Shown here: positions 22,460-33,549 of the stretch, one piece after another
Layout: every line of letters starts with the position of its first letter
How positions within the stretch are numbered: the stretch's first letter is position 1
NCBI GenBank assembly: GCA_032622095.1
Contig: CP136066.1
Coordinates: 171,987,164 to 172,051,163 of the forward strand
DNA length: 64,000 bases
Direction of reading: 5' to 3'
DNA from: Siphonodentalium dalli
Taxonomy: Eukaryota > Mollusca > Scaphopoda > Gadilida > Siphonodentaliidae
Notes under the pieces: generated by a model
What the model was told of the DNA's origin: nothing
Databases searched by the model: none
The model's input: only the letters and a program-made list of their open reading frames with translations
Made by a program: the position numbers and the translations under genes

Positions 22460-23795
22460 TTCCTAAAATGAATGGTATTGATTGACCGATATTTTTCAAC
22501 TCTATTGAGGAATTAAAAAGTGACTTGCCAAAACTTTTGCCAAATGAAAATATTTTTTGCCAAAATTAATGTGAATTATTTTTGCCATTGGTAAATTTGG
22601 CAAGTGGCAGCGCGAACCCTGTGTCAGATGCGTTATATAAGCATTTTCGCATACGGTTTCTGGCACATTGTAGCTTTCTACACTGAAATTCCTGAAAAAG
22701 AATGTCTGACAAATCTTCGAGCGTATGAACGTACCATAAAAGTGCTACCTGTCAACCAGGTCTCAACCATTCGTTCTGCTTCATCGGTGGATCAGGGTTT
22801 GTAGCGTGGTAAATGCGTCAGATTGTAATGCTAGTCTCGGTGTCCAAATGAGCATATACGGTTCGGAATAATAGTATACCTCACTCTATTTAAATTCACA
22901 CAGTAATATGTTTTCGCGCAATCGTCGGTGCGCGAATTTAAAACTGAGCGAAAAATATAATACGACTCAAGAGATATTTTATCTAGCAGACCAGTGATCA
23001 AACCAAACACAAATAAAGGGATTTTAAAGGCCTTGTACATTCACATCCTGGCGATAAATTAAATATACCTTCAGGGATGATTAAGGGCTACAACTGTATG
23101 CCATCAGATACATGGTTTTGTTTTCTGAAAATATTATGTCAGCTTGAAATCGGATATCTGGATGCGCGAATTTAAAACTGAGCGAAAACTAATACAGCGC
23201 CAATATAAAAACGAGTAAGGTATAGTGAACAATTCTGCTGAAGCAAATAAGAGTGTGTGGCGGGAACAGTACAGGATGGCATCTGCAAACATGGAAGCAA
23301 GTCAGTCGGCATCATGTTATGCTATTCTACCCTACATATATATTCTTTAATTACAGATTTACAAATGCTCCACCAATAAGTGTATAATTATATTTGCATG
23401 GCCTGTCCGCGACACACTAAATCATTTTGGTGATTGGTCAACTGCCAATTGGGTCAACCGCGGTTTACATCCAAATAATGCAGAGATCTCTCGAGTGTAC
23501 CACAAGCAGTAAGTTACAAATTGTTGACCTGATCTGACCTAATCACTAAATGCGTCAGCAGAATAATTGGGCGTGTTTTTCAAAGTTCAGCCGAATTTCA
23601 TCTAAAACCAGTTATTTATATCGATCACGTTATCGTAGTTAAGAGTTTGGAAATCTTATATCGGGCTGGCTTAATGTGCTGCGTGGGCTGGTCTCAAATT
23701 ATCGGCCACTTCGTAAAAATAAACAAGAATACACTCAGCTTTATTATGGGAATAAATAATCAAAAAGCTATAGAAATATAACAAATAAATGAAGT
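22460..23795. other. No gene recognised
   Basis: Frames on both strands (22604-22804, 22831-23040) lack motifs. CGCGAATTTAAAACTGAGCG occurs at 22930 and again at 23166 with flanking similarity, suggesting an old local duplication. Confidence 0.35.
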
Positions 23796-23796
<1 letters not shown>

Positions 23797-23839
<43 letters not shown>

Positions 23840-24100
23840 GGGTGAGTGTGTTAACCCATCTCCGTGAGGACATTCATATAGTAAAACAATGTCCTCACAA
23901 TGTTAACAGTTTTTTCCCTTAAGGCGACGGAAATTTGTATTTTTTGAAATTTTTGATATTTTTTCGTTAAAGGTACCCTCCGAGTTTGGATATATTTACG
24001 AAATAACGAGGTCCTCACAACTACGGTATTGTTTGAATTTCTAAAGAAATGTCCCCACAACGTATGTAATACAAACAGGTGTGTGTGTGTGTGTGTGTTA
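23797..24100. repeat. GT-microsatellite-bounded cassette with GTCCTCACAA motifs
   Basis: A (GT) run at 23797-23836 and another at 24079-24099 bracket 240 bp that contain TGTCCTCACAATG, GGTCCTCACAACTACGGTAT and TGTCCCCACAACGTATGTAA. The wording resembles a GT-bounded repeat common in fish genomes (from memory, not checked). Confidence 0.45.
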
Positions 24101-24230
24101 TTGGGGTACATTTAGTGTACCCCTAACGACCACAGCGCCGTATCCCCCAACTAAGACACATACCCACTACATTTATTTCTTAAAGGCCCACTTAATTTTC
24201 GAACCCCCAGATCACATTATATAAAATATG

Positions 24231-24716
24231 CCATATTATATACCAATTGAAAGAGGAAGCTCCAAAACATTGTATTTGCAACTTATTCGATGCAATAAAC
24301 TGTGAACATATTGTTTTTCTTTTAGATATCGACGTCTGTTCTGTGCTAAAGTTTCTGCACAAAGTCGATTATTTTCAATGGAAGGGGAATAACTCTATAT
24401 AATTAGATATAGAGTTATTCCCATTCCATTGAAAATCAACTACAGTTTGAATTGTGTTCCATTCTGGGAGCGCCATATTATATACCAATTGAAAGAGGAA
24501 GCTCCAAAACATTGTATTTGCAACTTATATTTGATGCAATAAACTGAGAACATGTTGTTTTTCTTTTAGGTATCGACGTCTGTTCTGTGCTGAAGTTTCT
24601 GCACAAAGTCGATTATTTTCAATGGAAGGGGAATACTTTATATATTTAGATATAGAGTTATTCCCATTCCACTGAAAATCAACTACGGTTTGAATTTTGT
24701 TCCATTCTGGGAGCCA
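24231..24716 (+). repeat. 242-bp tandem duplication, each unit with a palindrome
   Basis: Two direct units starting CCATATTATATACCAATTGA (24231 and 24473). Each has a foldback where GATTATTTTCAATGGAAGGG pairs with CCCATTCCATTGAAAATCAA across an ATAT loop. Divergence is low (single-base differences and a short insertion). Confidence 0.8.
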
Positions 24717-24899
24717 TAACGGGGAAAATGATTTTATTATTTCAGCTATTTTCTATTACTCAATGGTCACCTTCTGAGACACAGACGTTCCAACTGGTGA
24801 TGAATTTTAGTATCTTAATCATATTTTATGGCATAGCTTTTTATTAAAACCGTATAACAAAAGTAGGAAAATATGCAACTATTGGTCCAAAAACAATAA

Positions 24900-25050
24900 A
24901 TCCCCCCAATAAATTGTTTGAAAATCAAGCTACAAGAACATTTTCAACCTATTGTTGGAGAGAAATTTCCAACTAGTGTTGTGTCGGGTATGAAATTTCC
25001 AACTGTTGAAAGTTTTGACCCCCCCCCCCTGTCGCCACGTCCATGTCCAC
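24900..25050. repeat. CAGGGACG-type MITE end
   Basis: GAAATTTCCAACTGTTGAAA, a C-run and CTGTCGCCACGTCCATG, as in the repeat ends at 12.5 and 50.4 kb. The frame 24918-25202 runs through it and is not supported. Confidence 0.4.
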
Positions 25051-25059
25051 AGTTTGAAT

Positions 25060-25830
25060 GTCTTGCGAACAAGAAACAAGGTGAATTGCTTAATATCACT
25101 CCCGAATGGGTGGCGGGATACATTCAAGAAACATCATCAACTGATCTATGGTGTTCCAGTTGTCAATATATAAGAAACATGGTGTACCGAAATCCTCTAT
25201 GAGGTTGGACCATATTTCCATTCTTGTTTCGGCTAAGGCGGAACATAACAGGAATTCATGTTCGATTTCATTTCATTTATGACATATCTGACACTTCCCG
25301 TGTACTAGGACAAGGCCCGGGCCAGGGTTTTGGCTATTTCTAGAAATTCAGGTTTATCTTGAGGTTAGCTGAGATTAACAGTGCTCGAGCTATGCTTATT
25401 TGCGAATTATTGTATTTTGAAAGAATAGTGCATTTGAAGCCGTTTTCTCGGACATGGTGTGATTTACTCGAAAATCTACCTGGGACACTTCTAATATATA
25501 CAAAAGATAATAAAAAAATGTCGCCGCTCCCCCTATGTTATTGAAGCCCACATTATACTTAGTATGCATAATTTTGTCACAAGACGATTCGGTTTTGAAG
25601 ATGAAAATAGGTAGATAAATCAGTGGACTGTATGTGATTCTTGATTTTCTTAATCATGAAACCATTATTGTCATTCTTTTCTAAATATGGTCAAATTAAA
25701 GAGCGTTTGTCTCACATCGATGATAAGAAAATAAATAAAATAAAATAACATAATAAAATAAATAAATAAAAATAAAACTGATCACCGGACCGCAACAGAA
25801 GGGATACGTCATTATGATTACGTGTATATG
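25060..25830. other. No gene recognised
   Basis: Contains an A/T-rich simple stretch (AAATAAATAAATAA) near 25730-25775, otherwise unassigned. Confidence 0.35.
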
Positions 25831-26088
25831 TTAACCCTTTATATAATAAATGGATTATCTCATTCACTTATACAAGTATACATTGGAACGGTCTATTACT
25901 CATTTGGAGGGGTTTTCAGTAAAAATGTGCAGACGATAAAAAATAAAATTGCAGAATGAGTCCTATTTATTAGAGGGAAATGTTCAGATAATAATTTCAA
26001 TAATGATCGTTTTGTTGAACTTATTAAGTGAACATTTTCTAAGGGAACTAATTACTGGTCTATGAGTATTTAGTATAGAAAGGGTTAA
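25831..26088 (+). mobile_element. TTAA MITE (T family)
   Basis: TTAACCCTTTATATAATAAA at the left, TAGTATAGAAAGGGTTAA at the right; interior without ORF. Related copies at 28527-28722, 30585-30636 and 38370-38648. It ends 33 bp from the donor of the Stum-like exon. Confidence 0.6.
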
Positions 26089-26120
26089 CTAGGCCTGAAT
26101 ATTACTAGCCAAAAACTTAC

Positions 26121-26303
26121 CGGATATCGTGATGAAGGAAGATGCCCACATAATGCTCCATATCCAACCGAGCAGGAATATAAAGGCTGTCATAAACTGC
26201 ACTCCCGCGATACCCGCGTTTATCCAGATCACGTGACCAGCCGTATAACCAGGAGGTCGCGCAACAGAACCACAAAGCACCGACAATCCGGATATCAAGG
26301 TAC
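26121..26303 (-). CDS. Stum/SPEC3-family membrane exon
   Basis: On the minus strand CGTTGTTTTAG precedes the exon and GGTAAGTTTT follows (donor at 26119-26120). The exon is 183 bp, phase 1 at both ends. It encodes about 60 residues: GTLISGLSVLCG, a short loop (SVARPPGYTAGH), then a long hydrophobic region WINAGIAGVQFMTAFIFLL ending GWIWSIMWASSFITIS. A G-T-L-x-SGL..LC-G segment followed by a membrane span ending GW.WSI.W is the hallmark of the Stum/SPEC3 family. Drosophila Stum is needed for mechanical sensing in proprioceptive neurons, and sea-urchin SPEC3 is linked to ciliated ectoderm. The upstream membrane exon (expected to end ..PG.G) was looked for by donor pattern up to about 41 kb without success. 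Family recognition is from memory of the motif. Confidence 0.7.
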
Positions 26304-26371
26304 CTAAAACAACGAAGAGGAATTCATTGAACATATTTCAAACAATATGAATTAGGTCTGTTTAGTACTCA

Positions 26372-26462
26372 ACCCTGTCACGACGGGAGCTGTGCTGGTG
26401 AAGCATTAAAGAGCATGTGCCAATGAATAAAATAATATATGCGAGAAAATATTATCATAAAA
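26372..26462. mobile_element. Fragment of hairpin-bearing TTAA MITE (P8)
   Basis: ACGACGGGAGCTGTGCTGGTG is the inverse of the right end of P5 (6270-6290), followed by GTGCCAATG and ATATATGCGAG hairpin-arm remnants. Confidence 0.45.
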
Positions 26463-26469
26463 TTGGATT

Positions 26470-28310
26470 ATTTCTCTTTGCTACACGTTTTGTTATGATA
26501 CACGTTAGACAGTAAACTTCTAAATGGTTTGACAGTGTACGTGTATGCGGAATGATCACGTGAGGGAGGGTGTCACCTCCCCCCTTTCGGTACGCGGGAT
26601 TCAGGGTGTTTTGAAGCCGTACGCGGGATTCATTCCCCGGAATTAACTGGTATTCGGTTTCAAGCAAAGCATCTTGGACGCAGGTTTTGATGGCGCAAAA
26701 TAATATTTTGTGCTAGTTATCTGTATGAATGAGTGGGTAGAATAGCTTCTTGGGCATATTCGACCACCATGCCATCATAAAGTATCATTAATCGTATCGT
26801 ATTAATGTCATTTATCGCATATTATTTCTTAACATGTATTCAGGATTCACCCCCCAAAATTAACTGGTATTCATGATTCAGGGGGAGGGGGTGATACCCT
26901 CGTGAGGCAACTGATATTCGTTGGCAATGGCAACAAACGTACAGGTACATGTGGCTGAACCTGGTTAATAATGCAAAACGAGTTTTATATATATATATTT
27001 TTTATGCGAAAACAGATTAATAACATCCATCATGCATGACCTGGGATGAAAGATGAAAAAATCTCATTCGAGTTTCCATCTATTTGGGCCGGACAAGCGG
27101 CTTGCCGAGTGTCCGGACCAAATATATGGCCCAGAGGATGAGGGTTTTCCATGCACTCAACCCAGGTCTGATTTGTTGTGTTATACCCATCTTTGGCACA
27201 TTTCAGGGTATTCCGAGTAATAGCGGGCTAATACGTTTGAGTGAAATCAACATGGCTCGTGAAAACATGGTTACATCACATCATTAAACCTGGCAGGAAT
27301 TCCCAGAAGCGCGCATCATGTATCTGTCGGTACCATTAGAAGAGTGAACATGCTTATATGATAGAACAAATGTAAGTTTGATGATTTCGACGATTTCTTG
27401 CAACAATGACATTTTTTCGAAAGTGGAACTATTTCGTTCGTCAGTTGTGAAACGTCTTTTGTTTACATGTTACGAATTGTACAAGTACTGTCTGTTTCGC
27501 TTTGGAGAATTTGACTTCTATTTTATCATATAGTCGGTTATATCAATTTAGATTGAATATTACGCAACTCTGCGTTTGCAATTGGGCTTATGTTGGAGGT
27601 TTTCTGTGTTTAACCAGTTGGAGACATATATCTGTTTTCATTAGCGTCCACGAATTGGTCGCCGTTGTTTTAGTTCACACAAAACATGCCGACGGCGTTT
27701 ACATTGGTGTAGATCTGCATACAGAACGGTGTGAAGTCTTGTGTCGCGGATAACTGGGATCACAACATGACTACTGGTAGTGAACGCAGGTAATGCACAG
27801 TTCACTTATTCAATAATATGAAAAATAGTCCCAGGTGTTTGCTCGGCCATATACCAAGTACATAAATGTGATCACCTTCACGAATCATCTGATGCCATGG
27901 AATAGCTTGTCTACGTCGATTGATTGAACAAACAAACAAAATTAAGCACATATACACCAAGCCCCAATAACGATTAAGCAAATCCGATTCGCCTGTGGCA
28001 ATGTCTCGGTGTTGACCATTACTTATATCGGATACGATTTTTGCTCACACGAACGAATACCGTTTTCTTTCTGTGCGCATTTCTATATAAAACCGTTTAC
28101 ACTAGTATGCGCGTAGAAGTGTACACGTATATACACGCACCCTGGTGGCTTGTTAAAATAGTTCCGGCTCTTAATTAAGTATTTATATTATATAAATCAG
28201 TTACATAGGTGGGGTGAGACAGCAGCTCGTGTGTAGTGAGATAGGAGAATCCCACATAGATATCTCACGCGTGCTGTCTGTGCTAAAATGTTTTGGGATA
28301 AAAAGGGTAT
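26470..28310. other. No gene recognised
   Basis: Contains a short diverged direct repeat (ACGCGGGATTCA at 26584 and 26622; related TTCAGGATTCACC near 26838). The 83-codon + frame at 27502-27753 has no recognisable motif. Confidence 0.35.
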
Positions 28311-28312
28311 CT

Positions 28313-28530
28313 TTAACCCTTTCAGTGCCAAGTCCGATCTTTGTATCAACCCATATTTCCTTGATCATTTTTCAAATTTATTGATTATAATAATGTGATA
28401 CATTGATGGAAATAGGAGCTATTATTGCTCTTTCCGTCAATGTATCACATTATTATAATCAATAAATTTGAAAAATGATCAAGGAAATATGGGTTGATAC
28501 AAAAATCGGTCTTGGCACTGAAAGGGTTAA
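28313..28530. mobile_element. Almost perfectly palindromic TTAA MITE
   Basis: TTAACCCTTTCAGTGCCAAG at the left and its inverse CTTGGCACTGAAAGGGTTAA at the right. The arms pair over essentially the full 105 bp (TTGATCATTTTTCAAATTTA with its inverse), leaving only a short loop around GAGCTATTATTGCTC. No ORF. A piggyBac-like TTAA target with CCC start. Confidence 0.85.
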
Positions 28531-28722
28531 CCTTTTCTTTATTAAAAACTCGTTAACTCGTAGGTCCCTTAGTGCATGTTCGTATAATAGGTTCAACGAA
28601 CGGCCATAGTTGAATTTATTATCAGAATATTTCCCTCAAATAAATATATCGGATTCTTCATACATTCCAATGTATAGTTTTATAACTGAAGGGAGAATCT
28701 ATTTCGTATAGAAAAGGGTTGA
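28527..28722. mobile_element. TTAA MITE of T family abutting the palindromic MITE
   Basis: Begins TTAACCTTTTC at the TTAA that ends the previous element, ends CGTATAGAAAAGGGTTGA. It shares subterminal wording (TATAACTG..GGGAGAATC) with the copy near 38.6 kb. Confidence 0.5.
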
Positions 28723-28959
28723 TAAATATCAAAACAGTGATTGTTCCATCCATGCTCGAAACTAACTCTTTACTCGTACTTTCGAATTAAATTTTTTGAA
28801 TTTTTAGAGCAGTTTATGGGTTAGATACCAAGTACACAGGAACCTGCGGATACGTGCCTACAGTCACATGTTGTTTTTAATCCCATGTCAGATCTGCGAC
28901 ATCGCTCTGACGTGTTCAGTTCTTCAATAAATTAATAGCATGGCGATAACGTCCATATA

Positions 28960-29050
28960 TTAACGTCCATTTTATTGTATATAAAATATTGTATATATGT
29001 TTTGCATGTTACTCATTAATTTGGGTCTTCGCAATAAAGCATTCATTCAT
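28960..29050 (+). mobile_element. Possible LINE 3' tail
   Basis: TTGGGTCTTCGCAATAAAGC followed by an ATTC repeat, the AATAAA-plus-microsatellite form of LINE 3' ends. Nothing further upstream could be matched. Confidence 0.3.
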
Positions 29051-29284
29051 GATGTTATAGTTTAACTTCCACGCATGGTTTCCTGAGAATATAGTTACAA
29101 GAGTTATAGGTTACATAATTATCCGAACACAAGATTAAATATCCATTCTTTATTTCTCTTAATCCATAGAACAAGTCAGGTATTGGGAATAGAGATTATA
29201 TACAAAAGATCATACAACGAGAAGAAACACACATAATTGTGTACATCATATACAACAAAAAATCCCGAGTCCCAATCAACATGG

Positions 29285-29700
29285 CGTAAGGTCGTCCTCA
29301 TTATCATCATCGCCGCCTTCATTGGCATCGTCATCACCATCATCAACATCATTATAATCATAATATTATCGTCATTTTCATCATTATAATTACCATTACC
29401 ATAGGTATTGTCATCGTCGTCTCGCTCATCGACGTCCCTTCTTCGTAATAATTTTTCATCATCATCGTCGTCGCCTTTGTTATAATCTTAGCTATCGTGG
29501 TCACGATAATACATCGTCATTGTCATCATCATTAATTTATGAAAATTATCAACATCATCATTACTATTGTCATCATCAACACTGACCATCTTCATATGGT
29601 CACGGTCGCAATAATAATAACAAAAACAACAACAATGGTAACAACAACAGCAACAACAGCAACAACAATGTTAACAACAACATTATCATTATTATCACGC
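29285..29700. repeat. Imperfect ATC/AAC trinucleotide region
   Basis: Runs of CATCATCATC / TCGTCGTC type (29300-29590) pass into AACAACAACAGC type (29620-29690). Two ORFs here (29176-29361 minus, 29539-29853 plus) owe their openness to this and are not supported as genes. Confidence 0.75.
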
Positions 29701-30088
29701 TGTGTTAATCGGACATGGCCCATTCGAACCTCCAAATTTATTTTCTACGTAATTTGGAGCTACGGCTACGGTACGTCGATAAATAAACGAACTATTGATA
29801 TACCGGCTTCATATGCTCTGAAAAACACTTGCCAAAGTCACAACCATTTTTAGCCGTTTTCATCTTTTCGCTAGAAGTCAGACAAACGATCTTTATTACT
29901 ACCATATCAGGAATAGACTACAACTGAACGCTCTATTCTGTTCCATGTCGTACAAATTGGTGTTTTGTGTTTGGGACACAAACACCATATTCACAGTTGT
30001 ATTTTTCATTACTTCAATGCGTATACTGAGAACAATTCAAAAACGAATAATATGATGTGTATTTTGGAGCGCAAACCGCCATGTGGCT

Positions 30089-30552
30089 TTAAAGGCACAG
30101 GAGGCCTTAGTTGTCAAAAATATTCACATTTGTTCCAATCACCGTAAATAGAAAAACATTAAAACGCATACAGTTTCGTTCATATATACCATTGCCATCA
30201 CGTAAACAGCATGTTGTCATAAAGACCTACTATATTTTACCTAAGCAAAAGCCTGATTGTGTTACAGAAGACAGCACAATGCTACTGGCTAATCACACAC
30301 AAATGATATAAACGCTCTTTATTATTTCCATATCAGGAATTCAGCAACAAAAAACGCTCTTTATGTTTACCATCATAATATAAACAAACACCAGGAAAGT
30401 AACTTTTTACGCCTTTGTTTACATAACAATGGTCAAGCATATGACAATAACACACTGTTTATGCGATATTTCTTATTTCTGTTTGTGGCGGTTTTTGACA
30501 GGTGGAAATAATTTCACAGCATACCCACCGCCAAGGCCTCCCGTACCTTTAA
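30089..30552 (+). mobile_element. TTAA-flanked MITE, AGGCAC family, copy K3
   Basis: TTAA|AGGCACAGGAGGCCTTAG at the left and CAAGGCCTCCCGTACCT|TTAA at the right: the cleanest TSD-plus-TIR pair of this family, 464 bp including flanks. The interior matches K1, K2, K4 and K5. No ORF. Confidence 0.75.
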
Positions 30553-31129
30553 AGTACATGTTCGAAATTGGCGTCGAGTTTTTCTATTTCCATTATCTAG
30601 ATTTGATAAGAATCCATTTAGTATAGAATGGGTTAAAGATACTCAATGCCATCATTATACAACAACAACAACATTTCCTCAAAATAGCTTTAGTTATCAG
30701 AATCGATTTATTGCAACAAAATAATGCTAACCACTGTCAAAATATGGCCGTATTATCACAAAAGTACCACGAAATTTGACCGTATTACCACTTGATGTTA
30801 GTGTTATCCATCTTCATCCGCAATTTTGTCTGAGATCCTCCGTTTGACCACGTGTTTTGGACCACATATTATTACACATCTCGAGAAATAACAAACTTCA
30901 AAAATCGATATCTGATCACTTTGAGCTTTGATGGGTGGGTTCCTCGACTCGAATCAAATGTTTACCCCCCCCCACACCACCAAAGCCAAATAAATAGTAA
31001 TTTAGGAGCGTCTGATGGATTAAGTTCCTTTAAATAAACATTCGGCATTCACTATTTCTCCCCTCGAAACACTGTTTTGGCATAGTTAACTCCAAGCCAA
31101 GCATTATCTATATAACAGCCCTCTTATAG

Positions 31130-31420
31130 CTAAAATGCCTGAAGCTCCTGGCAGAAGTCGAAGCAGAAAGAATGGAGATGAGAAAATAATTACAACAGCA
31201 TCAACAACAACAACAACAACTAGAACTTCTTGCGACCAGAGCTCAGCAGACAAAAAAACACCAACAACAACAGAAGAAGAATCTCCAAGAAGGAAAAAGA
31301 AGCCAAAAAAAATAAATAAACATGTCTAGATAATTTTCTCATTGTTATGTAATCATCTCATAACTCCCAAATTGAATCTAAAGTGGGTTGTAGGAAAGGG
31401 CAGACTGACCTTTCAAATCT
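31130..31420 (+). pseudogene. Gln-rich coiled-coil relic related to the 13.1-kb ORF
   Basis: In the frame starting at CTCCTGGCAGAAGTCGAAGC the + strand reads LLAEVEAERMEMRK, a stop, then LQQHQQQQQQLELLATRAQQ and a Lys/Gln tail: a helical Gln-rich segment. The 64-codon ATG frame overlapping it (Thr-rich) is probably its shadow. About 60 bp after the frame, AAAGTGGGTTGTAGGAAAGG matches the 3' part of the ORF at 13080-13574, so both derive from one family. Retroelement or retroposed origin is inferred. Confidence 0.35.
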
Positions 31421-31449
31421 TCCCGGGTCCTTTACCACATTCCAATACA

Positions 31450-32290
31450 TAAAAAAAATATCTTAATATGTACGTGACAGGCAATATTACCAGCGTATGA
31501 ACTCGCCCTCACACTTCACGTCGTGGTTTTAGTGCTACGAGATTACTGCGTGCGAATTTTCGCTGCCACGAAAAAAAACACCCAGCAAGTAATCAGTCAA
31601 GAAAGTAGTTACCGTATATCTAGAGTAGTACGTACCCAGTAACACTAATCACACAGGTAAAACATACAGGTAAGTAGTATATGATTATATACGATGCAAA
31701 CAAATCATAAGTATGAGTGTTATCGTCATTACGGGATTCGTGCTGCGCTGCGTACATCTTTATGTAACATATACACGTGATTTGCTCATGTATATTTGTT
31801 CTAACCACTCGCGGTGCTCCTAGAACAAGTATATTAATATTAAAACGACAGAGAGCGAGATCATTAGCTTTCGCCGAGTTATCGTTGTCTAACTGTATCA
31901 TTGAATCGTGTATCTAACGGTTTAATTATTCTGCCCGCCTAATTTCAGAAGTTTATTCATACCGTGACTGTATAGGTTACACGTCAGTGCATGATAGTTT
32001 CCCATAGGCCAAGCTCACGATACAATGGCCTGGCCAATTTTGAGACATTGTGGTGATAATAAACCCAAATTGTACATAAGTTTATATCGAACAAATTGTC
32101 CCCATACAAATTGTTTCCTCGAAATATATTGACATTTTCAAAAGTACCCCCTTTTTTTATTTCACAATAAAAATACATCTACCCCATCCCAACCTGGCGT
32201 TAAACGTGGAAACTTTGAGGAATTAACATTGTATATGAATTTCTGTTCCTGTCCACATTGGAGAGCATAACGTATTACGTTGCCAGAATG
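31450..32290. other. No gene recognised
   Basis: AT-rich; frames at 31620-31901 and 31984-32178 (minus) have no motifs. Confidence 0.35.
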
Positions 32291-32297
32291 TTTTTAA

Positions 32298-32425
32298 TGC
32301 CCCTCTTTCCAATTTGTAAATATGTATAAATTATTGTTATATCTTAATGTATTTATGTTAAATGTTCTGTATCAATACTCATGTTTTGTGAGTCTGGAGA
32401 ATAACTTTTATTGATTGCTTACTGA
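32298..32425 (+). mobile_element. LINE 3' end, same family as 16475
   Basis: TGTATTTATGTTAAATGTTC, CAATACTCATGTTTTGTGAG, TCTGGAGAATAACTTTTATT GATTG; AATAAA is changed to AATAAC. Confidence 0.55.
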
Positions 32426-32712
32426 AGTTTCCCCACTCAAATGCCAACAGGCGTACTTCCAATAATCTAGTTGCTTGTAACATGCAGTGGCTTTGTTGCA
32501 ATTGTGTTTTGCGAAAAAAAAAATCGTTCCAACAAAGTAAAACCCTCAAGATATATCTTAGGTAACAACACGCGATTTAATCTGTATTCCTATATCATAA
32601 ACACGCCCGGTACTACTAGAACAGGTGTTTTAAGATCAACGACATCATTAGCTTTCTCATTCAGACCTCGTTGACGCTTGAGCATACGGGCCCCACAGGT
32701 TTGACGAATGTA

Positions 32713-32916
32713 CAGTAATGCCATAAATAATCGACTCCTTAACTACAGCAGAATTATGGGTAATTTTTCAGGATTTAGTCGGAAATATGGCTTGTTGCCA
32801 TTCATCTCACTGAGAGTTTTCCGGTGAATGGCAACAAGCCATATTTCCGACTAAATCCTGAAAAATTACCCATACTTCTGCTGTGGTTAAGGAGTCGATT
32901 ATTTGGGGAATTACTG
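32713..32916. mobile_element. pogo-like foldback MITE (M2)
   Basis: TA-flanked, CAGTAATGCC at the left and GGGGAATTACTG at the right. Both arms contain TCGACTCCTTAAC(T/C)ACAGCAG, ATTATGGGTAATTTTTCAGG and GGCTTGTTGCCATTCA; a full palindrome of about 204 bp. The 80-codon minus frame ending here is a by-product. Confidence 0.8.
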
Positions 32917-33363
32917 TAGATGTGTCAACACACCTAATTATCTCGTGATAGTTTCTGTCCATTAACTGGTTTCGTGTACATTCAGACTGGTTTGAATACG
33001 GTTCCCGTATTGCCTTGTACTTATATACAGGTACATGTAGAACACACATAGGCCTCCATGTGCACTGAGAATCTGAGACTACGGCAACAGGAGTCGTCTA
33101 CATGCACCAATTAGGTCAATAGATAACACCAATTCATAATTCAAAATGATATTCAAAACGATAAATATATACATCAGTTCACTAAAAGATAATAAAGTAA
33201 GTCACATCGCTGGCTAACCTTCTTACTTGGGGAGGTCGCTTTGCTTCTTGCTGTGGTGGCAAACACCTAATGTGTGTGGGTAGATATTAATTCATCCACA
33301 ACATACGCTCTGCAGTGGCAATACAACATAACCAAAGTGGGTTGTATGAGTCGACTGACAGTC

Positions 33364-33545
33364 AGGGTTGGGGTAATTGTAATTTGTAATTGTAATTGAA
33401 TGTAATTAATTACATTTTCCCAAGTAATTGGATTTATTTTGTAATTGAAGGTTTTTTCAATTACATGTAATTGAATGTAATTAATTACATTGAGAAAATG
33501 GGTGTAATTTCAATTAACATTTTCAATTACATTCCAAAAATACAG
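33364..33545. repeat. TAATTG-rich element end (hAT-like MITE)
   Basis: CAGGGTTGGGGTAATTGTAA followed by many TAATTG / CAATTA words in both orientations. Elements starting CAGKGTTGGG with such TAATTG repeats are a known non-autonomous hAT type; the other end is not clear. Confidence 0.45.
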
Positions 33546-33549
33546 ACCA

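Noticed and set aside
29176-29853. ORFs rich in Met/Ile and Thr
   Set aside because: Translations of ATC and AAC trinucleotide repeats.
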